64,000 nucleotides of DNA from Sorghum bicolor (lineage: Eukaryota > Streptophyta > Magnoliopsida > Poales > Poaceae): NCBI RefSeq assembly GCF_000003195.3, contig NC_012871.2:61061802-61125801 (forward strand). The letters are read 5' to 3'. The notes beneath the pieces were generated by a model, which ran no database searches, was not told where the DNA came from, and saw only the letters and a list, made by a program, of their open reading frames with translations. The stretch's first letter is position 1; each line of letters starts with the position of its first letter. Both the position numbers and the translations under genes were made by a program. Positions 34,001 to 44,033 of this stretch are shown here, one piece after another.

Positions 34001-34753
34001 TAAGAAATGGTACAATCTTCTTATTTGAGTTTAAGGGCAAACCATGCTGCAGAATCCCCTTCATGTCAAATACAGTTATGGCATTCAACTACTGTATTAG
34101 TCAAAATGGCACAAAAGGAATCTCTGACTGAAACTAAACAAGTATTTGCAGTGGATATGAATTGAAGGAGACTGACACAAAAGTACATGCATGATGTAGG
34201 GTTGTAGACATTGAGCTAAGCCAGATTGCCAGCTTTTGGTGGTGATCCAGAGACCACAAGACCACATGTTGTAGTGCTCAGCTCTGATAGCAGGGTCGAG
34301 GCTGAGAAGCTTGTTGGGCTGTGAGGTCAAAGGAGCTGGAGGTGAACCTGATGAGGTTCTGTAAGGGCTGATGTCTCTGACCTTGCCGTCTTGGCTATAG
34401 TGGTCCTGCTACCCCCCCCCCTCTTCAACTTGGCCGCTGCCACTTGGTTAGGCCGATGTTGATCATGAAGCTGAAGCTCTCGGCCCCTTCGCAAGGTTGC
34501 CATACTTCTCCAGCTGAGTCACCCATCCACGATGACCTGACAAAATTTTATTATTTTCAAATGGCTTCTTGGCAGTGAGACCTTGTGGTTGTCCCTCTTT
34601 GTAGCGATGACTGTAGAGCTCTTGGTAATGAATTGGAGGATTGATCTTAAAACACCTTATCAGTTTGAATTATGTGCTTTTGTATTGATTATTTGTGATG
34701 CCATAAGATTTTATATATGTTCTACCCGTAGCAATGTACGGGCACTCAACTAG
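31038..34753 (+). mobile_element. Helitron-like element 1 carrying gene fragments
   Basis: The 5' end reads A|TCTCTACAACTAAAAAG and the 3' end reads CCCGTAGCAATGTACGGG, then CACTCAA and CTAG|T. That is a 5' TC, a hairpin (CCCGT/ACGGG) 7 bp before a 3' CTAG, and insertion between A and T with no target duplication, which are the structural hallmarks of Helitrons. The length is 3.7 kb. No RepHel helicase is encoded, so it is nonautonomous. It contains exons of a Golgi SNARE gene (32725-32980). Its 5' part (31090-31640) is GC-rich with CCCGCACGGAGGTGAGGA-type repeats and may be another captured fragment that I could not identify. Confidence 0.7.
32725..32980 (+). pseudogene. Captured fragment of a GOS12-like Golgi Qb-SNARE gene
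   Basis: Two exon-like pieces lie in the sense direction of the Helitron. Exon a (32725-32786, after GTAG, before GT) encodes VDLLSSMRDDITKYK. Exon b (32873-32980, after TGTAG, before GT) encodes GGMSPKVPLLREMASIHDSI. In Arabidopsis GOS12 (Golgi SNAP receptor complex member 1-2) the adjacent segments are LLSSVRDDISEYK and GSMSPRVQLLRERASIHGSI, so order and spacing agree. The first bases of exon a appear frameshifted relative to the expected NSLREHA. The N-terminal coiled coil, the SNARE helix end and the membrane anchor are missing. Introns are retained, so capture was from genomic DNA rather than cDNA. Confidence 0.8.
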
Positions 34754-35431
34754 TATCTCTACTATAATGGAATTCTTAAATTATACTTGGTCCACTCACT
34801 AAATCGTTCCCCGCTGAGAGTCTTCAGCCATTATGTACCCAGAAAATTGCACACAGAAATCCTACATTATTAAAATCAAGGGCTAATAAAACACACAAAA
34901 CAAATCTAATGATCAGAATTGGATGTGTGAAGCCAGGCTTCTCACTCGGTTTCTCACCCCACGCCTCCCACGCCGCTTGACGCCTACCCGACGCTGCGAA
35001 GCCCATCATCAGTGAAGAAAAAAAATTGAACGCCCAGAACAACGCCCATCCCACTTTAGGGCTTCAACGGCCGCGGCGGCCGGCGGCCAGGATCGGCGAC
35101 CAGGCAGTGATCTCGGCCTCGCGGCGGATCAAAGCCTCCTCCATCGTATCCCCCACTGTCCTCGCCCATCCCTCCGTGCGCACATTAGTTCAATCCACCC
35201 ATCCCTCTCAACTTCCTTGGCCGTACGGGCTCGGCCGAGGGAGTGCTCGACGACATCGCCACGGCGGGGGAGCACGACGAGCACAGAGGCGCTGCACCAG
35301 TTCTCCTCGGTGCCTCCTCGCCGCCCATCGTTCTCGTCCATGCCATCTTTGGCTTCAACAAAGGGGGAACCAATTAGAAACACACACTCTCTCGGTTCTC
35401 TTCTGGCTTTCTAGGTGGGGGCGGCGAGTGT

Positions 35432-35635
35432 TTGGTGAATGTCGTGGCGGCAGCGTCCTCGTCACTTGTTTTTCTATTTGGTGCTCGGAGCCACTCTTAC
35501 TTTGCCGGCGCCTTGAAGAAGGACGACCGTGTGCTTGTGCCAGATTTGGGATGCCTCACCAACATCCATGACATGCGGGTGGTTCGTGAAAAAAAAACAT
35601 ATTACTGCTACCATACTTCTCTGACCGTAATCTAA
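35432..35635 (+). pseudogene. Unrecognised possible captured exon in Helitron 2
   Basis: An open frame of 67 codons contains GALKKDDRVLVPDLGCLTNI, which has protein-like rather than repeat-like composition. It lies inside the GC-rich 5' half of Helitron-like element 2. Other exon-like pieces downstream encode LVWDEHNPVHFVGILLV (about 35970) and KLYKGVEVLPDFKKLANS (about 37334), the latter ending at a GT. I do not recognise a donor family and assign no function. Confidence 0.3.
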
Positions 35636-36651
35636 TACAAAACCTGCCAAACATTCTCGTTTGGTAGTAGTCCGCTGCTTTACCTTTTTCAATCACCTTA
35701 TCTTCTCCGTGCCTGTAAACAAGAAAGATTATGTCCTCCAGAATATAGATCGCAGAAGATTAAATTGTTCTAGGCAATGCAGGGCGCAAGCTGTTCTACT
35801 AAGGACGGGCAGGTGGACTACGGCTTGCCGCCACAACAGGTTTGGGAGAATATATCACACCTAGAGATTCTGATGAAGAACGCAATACATGACCATGGCC
35901 TTTCAGATTTTTTTCTCACTAATCTATAGTCTTTACATGGCTGTTCTAATTTGGTGCAGGGCACTATCTTGTGTGGGACGAGCACAACCCAGTGCATTTT
36001 GTTGGCATTCTGCTGGTGCGCAGGGTATGAGGGTGCTGAATTAGATGCGTGACGACAAGGTACAGAGACAAGGGATTTTTAGTTGTACTCACAAGTGATA
36101 GGTTTTTATTGCTGCTGGTGGAATTTGTCATGCCTATCATATGCTTTTAGATGGTTCTTGTGACTATATTCAGAAAGTATAAACGTACAAACAAAAAAGG
36201 CAGCATAGTCTTTACGCATAATTCTTACCATATAAGATAAGATGATGCCACCATCTATGTCTTCTGTGTAGGAGCTGTTTTTTTAATGTCTTCTGGTATA
36301 TTTTACTGTCTATTTATTTTTAGTTCTATCTCAAAAATTCTTGATAAGATCAGTCAAAACATTCGTCTTGAAACACATGTCACAGACACGTTCACAAAAT
36401 AAAAGATCAATCAACGTTTGGTGCTATTTGCCCTTTTTCCCACTATTATTTTATATAAATGATACCGATGTGCAGGCATCACCGTGTACTATTCTTGCTT
36501 AGACGTGTTAGAATTCCTGGTTTATTTTTCTGTTTTAACATGCCATTACTGAGCCACTTGGTTTCCCCTGAGTGACGTCTCCTTCGTGTCCTTGATAAGG
36601 TTGAAGTGGACAACCTCCCATTGATCATTGATCTTAACTGTTGCCAAGTTA

Positions 36652-36857
36652 GGACACTCACAATACAAGACTCTATCACAGAGTCTAAGATACTTAATTA
36701 CATATTATTTATTGTATTTTGCTGATGTGGCAGCATATTTATTGAAGAAAGAGGTAGAAAAAATAAGACTCCAAGTCTTATTTAGACTCCAAGTCCACAT
36801 TGTTCGAGGTAATAAATAACTTTAGACTCTATGATAAAGTCTGCATTGTGAGTACCC
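36652..36857 (+). mobile_element. Tourist-like MITE, copy 3 of 3
   Basis: The 206-bp element starts GGACACTCACAATACA, ends TGCATTGTGAGTACCC, and is flanked by TTA on both sides (36649-36651, 36858-36860). It is nested inside Helitron-like element 2, so it inserted later than, or was carried by, that element. Confidence 0.9.
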
Positions 36858-37050
36858 TTATGCAACAAATCTTGTGTACTTGAGAGAACTAATGGTTGTA
36901 ACCTTCTATAGGTGTTTGAGAATTTGAACAGACATCTACTGAAGAAAAGGTTTTGGACAAAAAAAAAACAGATTGCTCTGCCTAAGGTGAAGATGCCACT
37001 TTTTGTGTAGTTGTTTTTCTTATTCATGTCATTGCATGATCATGTGTAGG

Positions 37051-37317
37051 ATTTGGCTTAAGACATAATTTTAGACTGGTACAGAATTTTATCGTGTCAG
37101 TTAATTTAGATAAGCTTGGCCCCTCCAATTCTAAGCACTGTTTACTTTGTTTTGTTATGTACAGTCAATGTGGCTGCCAGTAGGAGTCATATTTGGCTTA
37201 AAACATAATTTTAGACTGGAATAAAGTTTTATCATGTCAGTTAATTAATTTAGATAAGCTTAGCCCCTCCAATATTAAGTTATGTTTTCTTTGTTTTGAT
37301 ATGTACATTAGTCAATG
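37051..37317 (+). repeat. Imperfect tandem duplication, period about 140 bp
   Basis: ATTTGGCTTAAGACATAATT at 37051 recurs as ATTTGGCTTAAAACATAATT at 37191. Both copies continue through TTAGACTGG, GTCAGTTAATT, GATAAGCTT and CCCCTCCAAT to end in TACA--GTCAATG. Small indels separate them. Confidence 0.85.
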
Positions 37318-38050
37318 GCAAGCGACATGATAAACTGTATAAAGGAGTGGAGGTGCTACCTGATTTTAAGAAGCTTGCAAATTCTAGGGTTGTCGAAAAG
37401 GTAAACAATGTTGGGCTTCAATTCAACTCACCTTTTAATTTATTTGAAAACATTTTTAATAAGAAATAATGGTACTTTGGCTTTTACCACAGCGTTAGCA
37501 TGGTCATGCTATTTCATTAGACTATTTGTTTACCCTGTTTTTGAATCTAATGATTACCTCTTCTCTGTGTACAGATCCTGGTAACTCTGGAAGTTGCTTT
37601 GTGAGTATCCATTACTCTTAAACTTAGTGTCTCATGATAAATAACCAGATAGCATGATCCATTTGTCATCCATTGACATTGAAGGGTGCAACCGTCTCCA
37701 AGTGATCAAGTTCATCAAGAACTCATGTTATTACCTAGCATTTCTTTGCCATTTTCCTGTAAAGGTTTGATCACTATAAAGTTTTTGTGTGCTAATATAC
37801 AATGTAATTTGCATTGATAAGTATATACTATTTCGTGTACGAACCAGGCCGCCAGCTCCAATTGGCAAGAAAGACACGTCATACTGGGTTGCATAAGGCT
37901 TGGTTCAGCATCATCTGGCATCCATCCAAATACAAGGAAGGTAGTGGAACATGTCAAATTATGTAAGGGAAGCTGGTGTCAGGCGAGCCCCAAATTAAGA
38001 TTTGCCAAGATAAGTGAAACACAACGCAAGTGGTGTATTTTGCACGTTTT

Positions 38051-38151
38051 TTAGTTTGTTGCATTATTTGTGTATTGAGACTCAGACCTGCAAGAGACTT
38101 TTTAGTTTGTTGCATTATTTGTGTATTGAGACTCAGACCTGCAAGAGACTT
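38051..38151 (+). repeat. Exact tandem duplication, period 51 bp
   Basis: TTAGTTTGTTGCATTATTTG at 38051 repeats at 38102, and the identity extends through GACTCAGACCTGCAAGAGAC. Because 51 is a multiple of three, the overlapping open frame shows the same 17-residue segment twice. Confidence 0.95.
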
Positions 38152-39962
38152 GGTAAAATGTTTGTTCTATGTCGAGAACTCTTGATGTTTCGCTAACTTA
38201 AAGTGAAAGCAATGAGAAGTTTGGAGCATAATACTCTGAAATTTTCTAGATGGTCTATTCTTTTTCCTATTGATAATATATTTAATTACCATCCTATTTT
38301 ATTTTCCATGTATTCTTTTTTAATAGAAATATATTTTATTGGTGCTTGTTTTGCATCAGGATCTCCAAGACATGCTTATTAAGGACTTAGGCAGAACGTG
38401 ATTTAGATGGATAATGCAAGAAATAACTTTATTTCTGCCTTCATATGCAAAAGTGTTTTCTAGCTCAAATATAATTGTGTAAAAGTTAAACTATGAAAAA
38501 AATAACATTTAATTATTTTTATGTGTATCGCTAAAATAAATCGTAGCGTTAGCACGGGCATTATACTAGTAATAATAAAGCATGGATACCATCGTACCCA
38601 CATGAGTGTTGGAATGAATGAGAGCTGGTTCTCTTGTCCCAAAAGACATGACTGAAAGTATTATTCGCTTACTGTTTGCTGATTTGTTGTGAGAAAAATA
38701 CTGCTTAATGGCTAACAGATTCGGCAGATAAGCTCAAGTGAACATGGCAGTCTGAAAACAAAAAAAAAAAAGCTGACTCTAGTTAGAACACTGTGAGGTT
38801 TTAGTTTGCATATTTTATTAGCAACATGTTTTTTAGAATTACACAATATAACACACATACACCCAAACATGCATGCATGCACATATACTCAATCCTAAAA
38901 TAAATTTAGAAAAATACGAACACTCATGCAAAGTCGAGGACTTTCACCTCGGTGGGTAGGTTCCACCACAAGAAACCGAACCAACTGATCTAAGTTTGCT
39001 TATTAGCAACATGTTTACTAATAGAGTATTAGCTCTGTCAAAAAAGAATACAATTCTAGATGTATTATTTTGTAAATGTGCCTATAGTTTGATAAAAATA
39101 CATAGATAAAAATATTAGTTTTTATAATACCAAATAAATATAGTATGAAAATATGTATCATGGCAAATCTAACTATACTTATTTGATATTATAATGTTGA
39201 TATTTTTTATTTATAGTTAATGAAACTCAAGATACTTCAATTTAGTATCATGTTAGAATTGTATTCTTTTATGGACGAAGAGACTTATGTTGATCCATGG
39301 CCTTTAACAAAATTGTGTAAGTAACTTAAAGAAAATAAAGAATGTATAAACACAAGAATAGAGAATATTAACAATTCAAGTTCAATTAGGGTGCGAGGGT
39401 CTAAGCTGTTCCTAACCATAAATATTGTTGTTGTAACAGTTTTTGACATTATGTAGAGATTGCACACTTAATCACAAGTCATGAACCCTTACATGACTTG
39501 CATGGAAGGATTACAACATCTAAACAATTGGGCAAACAAGGATATAACAGTATAAAAAGAATTTTTTATGTTGCTTAAGTTATAACGCATGCTGCAATTG
39601 CGTAGTTAAGGTAATTGGGATAATAATATAATCAAGTTAACACTTGCCTTCCTCCAAATCCTAGGGTTGTTGCCGTCAAAGCCCATTGAAAGACTACTAT
39701 GACAAACCAGCTCTCGCTCGCCTTCTAAAGTTGGCAACATCAATAACACAGGCACATATAAGCAAACACAAAGATAGTAGATTAAAAACAGTATAAAAAG
39801 GTACTTGTCACAATGATCGTGGATGCAAATTTTATTAAAAGTAGATTTGAACTGAAGAATATACGAGAGACATATGGTTTCAGGGCTAAAACACGAAGAA
39901 ACTTTGAAAAAAAAGAAGAAATTTGCTTTTCTATTTTTTTGGGAAAAAATCGGTCATAACTC

Positions 39963-40335
39963 GAGCAACTCCTAAAACTCACTTGACAAATCTATAGTTT
40001 TGCTAAGTCTCAAAACCAAATGCCAAGTGAAAAAAGAAGCTTTCTCCAATAATTTGTTATTTGGACTTAGCAAAAGAACTTGGCATCCTATGATTTTTGC
40101 CAAAATCACAAAATTAAGCCTCCAATAAGTTGGCAAAATTAGTTGGCAAATTGGGATACACATAATGCCAAGTGATGGAGGACTTGGCATATTTGCCAAG
40201 TGAAGGGGAAATTTTGCCAAGCTCATAAAATTGCCAAGTAGTTTTACCAACTTGTTGGAGGCTGTTTTTTTTTTATTTTGGCAAAAATTCTAGGATACCT
40301 AGTACTTTTAGCAAACTGTTGGATTGGAGTTGCTT
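39963..40335. mobile_element. MITE with GAGCAACTCC termini
   Basis: The left end GAGCAACTCCTAAAACTCAC and the right end GGATTGGAGTTGCTT are inverted repeats (AAGCAACTCC when reversed). TTGGCAAA and TTGCCAA words are scattered through the 373-bp interior on both strands. Noncoding. Confidence 0.65.
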
Positions 40336-40591
40336 AACACAATATTTTCTTCGTAAAATAGGTAAAGCTCGCGGTCCTCTTTGCAAAAAAAAAATGTTAT
40401 TTTCTTTCTCGAGATCCCATGGCCGACCGGTTCTTGCTGATTGCTCGGACGTGGGCGAGGGCCCATCCGCTGCAGGGAGGCGCGCGGCGGTTCGCCATGG
40501 CAGCAGGGGGGCGCCCTGGAACTCGTTGACTGCAAACAAGAGCATGGAGAGGGATGCTGTATTTTTTTTTTCTTGGGGGCGTGGGGTGGCC

Positions 40592-40609
40592 GGGGGGGGG
40601 GGGGGGGGG
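40592..40609. repeat. Poly(G) run
   Basis: 18 consecutive G residues follow a T-rich run and a G-rich lead-in. The exact length is uncertain in any assembly. Confidence 0.9.
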
Positions 40610-40769
40610 TGAAGAGAGGGATGTTGGATGCACCACAGGCTTCCTGGCTGGGCCAGCGGGTGGCCATATGGGCCGATAGCCTTAGCCCACCAGAAGGCGC
40701 GCGAAGGGAACAGATAAATGGCCTTAGCCCAACAGGTTTCCGTGTTGAATCAGGCCAGGAGAAAGTTTA

Positions 40770-40948
40770 GGCCCTGCTGAGTTCCCCTTGCTAAATTTTA
40801 GTCAACTAAACTTTAATTATTTTAGTAGCTAAACTTTCAAACACACTAGCTAAAAAGATGCTAAAATAGTTTAGTTCCACTAGTCACACAAGAGTAACTA
40901 AAATAAGTTTATCTGGTTAAAATTTAGTAAGGAGAATCAAACAAAGCC
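40770..40948. mobile_element. MITE with GGCCCTGCTGAGTTCCCCTT terminus
   Basis: The 179-bp element starts GGCCCTGCTGAGTTCCCCTT and its other end reads GGCTTTGTTTGATTCTCCTT in reverse. It is flanked by TTA on both sides (40767-40769, 40949-40951). Internally it is built of ACTAAA/TTTAGT words. Confidence 0.8.
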
Positions 40949-41160
40949 TTAGTCTAGGCCGAAGCAAAACCAACCCTTTCATTTCTTAGCATTGTTTCTA
41001 AAAAAAAATCCAGTGATTGAATGAAAATTAATAAAGCACTGCAACTGTTTCTACGAAACAGAAAAAATTCACACAAGTTAAAGTAAACATACATAAATAA
41101 TAAATACAACAGCATGAATGAAATAAACATGTTTGGCATGCAATTAATTTTATAGTTGTG

Positions 41161-41348
41161 CTCCCTCCATACTCATAATGGAAGTTGTTTAGGACAGCTT
41201 CATGGTCTCCAAAGCCTGTATATTTTTATGAAAGTATTTTTCAAGACAAATCTATTTATATGGTTTTTTCATTTCTATTCATGATTTATATTCCTAATGT
41301 TTGACCCAACCTTGTTCAAAACGATTTCTTTTATGAGTACGAAGGGAG
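41161..41348. mobile_element. Stowaway-type MITE
   Basis: It starts CTCCCTCCATACTCATAATG and ends CTTTTATGAGTACGAAGGGAG followed by TA. The left TA has been lost. The interior (AAGTATTTTTCAAGACAAAT, ATGTTTGACCCAA) matches a more decayed relative at about 41850-42090. Confidence 0.8.
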
Positions 41349-42954
41349 TATTTAAAATTTGGTTTCCCCCAACCTAACCCCTTGAGTTATCTAATTGAGC
41401 TAAGGCAAAAAAAAATTGAAAAACTGAACTTGGGGCATTGCAACTTCACTCTTGCACTCCATATGGGGCTAAATTTCATATTTGTTATACTTCCCTTAAA
41501 CTGGATGAGGTATGCACTTCAGGTGCTGTTTGGTTATAAAATTGTAACGTCAATGGAATAAAATTAAAGTTGTGGATGTTACCACAAGGGAATGGAAATG
41601 AAGTAATTTTATTTCCATTTGCGTTACCATTGCAAGAACCAAACAACACCTTAATGGTATATGTACTGTTAGTCATCCAAGATCGAACCTGTCTTTCTGG
41701 TCGTGGTTTAGTTGTCACCTCGCCTATAGTGGCCCACAATATAATAAATTGGTGTGTTCGTGTTTCTTCACTTGAATTGATTGGAGAGATATGACGATCA
41801 ATCCAAATACTATTCTGCATTGCTCTCTGCCCCATATACTTTCTCCATAACGTCGTTAAGGATAACGACACGGTCTTCAAAGCCTAACTTTGACTCTTTG
41901 TTTTACAAAAAGTATTTATCAAAAAGTGGTATATGTATATTTTTACAAAAGTATTTTTCAAGACAAATCTATATTGATATGGTTTTCACATTTCCAAATT
42001 CGATAACTTAAAAGTTATCCATGATTTATATTTCCAATGTTTGACCCAAACCTGTCTAAAACAATTTTTCTTTATGGGTATGGAGCCTGAGTATGCATAT
42101 ATGTTTGATCTATAACTTTGCATGTCATAATTTCTAGGAATAATTTTCAATACCATAGAATATTTACAACTATAACTATGCATCCTCTATTATAATTTAG
42201 TGAGGTATAAATTTTTAATATAGAAATATAGTAAAGCACTAATGGATAAGTGTTGGGTTATAGTTTTCAAAATTATAATATGCATAGTCACATTATTCGT
42301 CTCCGCCTCCGGTTAAAAAGATAAATGTTGGGTCGACCACAGATGCTAAAAAGAAGGGCAAACTATATATCTGCTAAAAGAAGTACAAGCAAATCAAATG
42401 GCAAGTCACGTGCCACGTGACCACCAAGACAGTAACACTTGTCTCCATGTCCCCCTAGGTCACTCTGATCTACAGGTCATGCTTGAGCTGTAGGGAACAC
42501 CGTTACACCGTCCCTAAAGAAAAGTACAGATCCGGCTGCCTGACCAAGGCAGCTGCTTGCTGCACGTACTGCGCGCGGTTCACGCACGCACGGCACCGGC
42601 CAGCGGGCGGCAACGGCAGCTAGCAGACCCACGCCAGACGCCAGCCACCCCCGCTCGGCTCGCCGCGCACCCGCTGACGGCCCCGGCCCCGGCCCCGCCA
42701 CCGCGCGCGCGCTTTGCTTCGCGTCGAAAGCAAAGGCGCCCGCCTCCACCTCCTCCTCCTCTTCCCGCGGAGCCGGCCCCACGTGCGTGCGCTGCTCTCG
42801 CCCGCCGGCTCGCCGCCCATGTCGCGTGCGGTGCGTACGTGTCGTGCGGCGAGTGGCCAGCGCTCGAGCTCCCCATGTGTAGTCGGTCACTCGTGGGTGG
42901 CGAGCGCGCACTGGCTGGTGTGCGTCTCCCGCCGTGCCGCGCAGGCGCAGGCCG

Positions 42955-42961
42955 TATAAAA
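42955..42961 (+). promoter_or_regulatory. TATA box of the small membrane protein gene
   Basis: TATAAAA sits in a GC-rich context (GGCCGTATAAAATGAGC), 173 bp upstream of the ATG at 43134. Transcription would start near 42985-42995, giving a leader of about 140-150 nt. The preceding 450 bp are GC-rich. Confidence 0.75.
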
Positions 42962-43133
42962 TGAGCTGACCCAGATCGAGCCCAGCCTCCATTGCATCAA
43001 GCTTTGATTACTTCCATCCATCGATCCAAGAAAAACCACCTGCTAATCACCTGAAAAACCAAACCACCATTCACAAGCCGCCGGCTGAAGTCCTGAACTC
43101 TGAAGCCACCACCAACCGAGATCCATCAAATCC

Positions 43134-43520
43134 ATGGGGAACTCATATAGCGGCGGCGGCTCGGCGTCGTCGTCGGCGGCGCTGGAGGTGCCGCTGCACC
43201 TGTGCTTCTTCCTGCTGGTGCTGCTCCTCTTCCTGGGCTTCTCGTGGTACACGAGCTACGAGTCGGCCGCGGAGTCGTTCGCGTCCCAGGCGCGCATCGT
43301 GCTCATGGCGTCGCCGTTCGCGCTGCTGCTCGCCGTGCGGCTGCTGTCCGGCGTCTCCGGCGAGGGCGTGGGCGACCTGCTGGCGGTGCCGATGCCCGAG
43401 CGGGACTCCATCCACCGCGCCGGCGGCTCGCCGTGGGGCGTCGCCCTCCTGCTCCTGCTGCTCCTCGTCATGGTCTCCTACCAGTCCAACTTCCGGGAGA
43501 AATGGTTCCCGCTCGTGTAG
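43134..43520 (+). CDS. Small plant-specific membrane protein, function unknown
   Basis: This is a 128-aa intronless protein. A short Ser/Gly-rich N-terminus (MGNSYSGGGSASSS) precedes three hydrophobic segments at about residues 17-38, 55-70 and 102-116. The C-terminus is SYQSNFREKWFPLV, which resembles the conserved YQS-F-EKW-P ending of a family of short uncharacterised plant transmembrane proteins. A loop between segments 2 and 3 carries MPERDSIHRAGGSPWG. MGNSYS could in principle be an N-myristoylation site (Gly2, Ser6), but this is inference only. A TATA box lies 173 bp upstream and the start context is TCCATGG. Codon use is strongly GC3-biased, as in the other genes here. It stands alone, with no neighbour within 5 kb. 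I know of no assigned function. Confidence 0.88.
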   Translation: MGNSYSGGGSASSSAALEVPLHLCFFLLVLLLFLGFSWYTSYESAAESFASQARIVLMASPFALLLAVRLLSGVSGEGVGDLLAVPMPERDSIHRAGGSPWGVALLLLLLLVMVSYQSNFREKWFPLV

Positions 43521-43926
43521 CTCCGGGATCCGTCTCCGTCCATGTAAACAAAAACAAATGCTTGCAGACGATTGTCGCGGTGATCTAGATGCTTTTACGT
43601 CTTCGTTTCCTGTAAGTGTGATGAGTTATCGGCGTTATGCAATCTCCAATTGTCAATGCAACGGATCAGTACAGTAATACTGGCTCTCTGGCTGTGTGAT
43701 GTGCTAATGTGCTCAATGCTCGCGCTGCACATTCTTGTTTGCTTCTCTAACTCTAGAAGTCTAACACGTATCGAGGGAATACATTTTGAACGATATCGAG
43801 GGAATACTCAATCCATAGATTTAACGAGCCATGATTTTTCAAACAGATTTGCTATTGAATAACCAGTTGTTTTACTGGCTCTTGGCAACCATTTTTCAGG
43901 CCGTTGGATGTTGATCCTCAAACCAG

Positions 43927-44033
43927 CCTGTTCGCTTGGCTGATAAGCAATGACTAAAAGTAATGTTCACTGATTTATTGTTAGAGAAAAATATTGCTGA
44001 ATGGTTGGTAGATTCGGTAAATAATTTCAAAGC
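43927..44033. mobile_element. Short MITE of the CCTGTTCGCTTGGCTGATAAG family
   Basis: The left end CCTGTTCGCTTGGCTGATAA is followed by GTTCACTGATTTATTGTTAGAGAAAA-like sequence (positions 43965-43990) and a decayed right end containing GATTCGGTAAATAA. A second, more decayed member lies at about 38615-38745. Confidence 0.55.

Larger units (their letters stand above)
34757..38569 (+). mobile_element. Helitron-like element 2, almost adjacent to element 1
   Basis: The 5' end reads A|TCTCTACTATAATGG, only 3 bp after the CTAG of element 1. The 3' end is CGTAGCGTTAGCACGGG, then CATTATA and CTAG|T at 38566-38570. The 3' hairpin is weaker than in element 1. The 3.8-kb interior has intron-exon-like texture: GC-rich 35026-35600, exon-like pieces at about 35960-36058 and 37315-37402 each followed by GT, and a 5' leader-like segment. 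It also holds two internal duplications and a nested Tourist MITE (36652-36857). No helicase was found. Alternative: the two 3' ends could belong to one composite element. Confidence 0.55.
38570..42950. other. Gene-free, MITE-rich stretch
   Basis: It contains the elements listed at 39963, 40770 and 41161. It also holds a Stowaway-related relic at about 41850-42090 and a relic of a short family around 38615-38745 (GCTGATTTGTTGTGAGAAAA). The rest is AT-rich with no coding signal, and becomes GC-rich from 42.48 kb as the next gene's promoter is approached. Confidence 0.7.
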
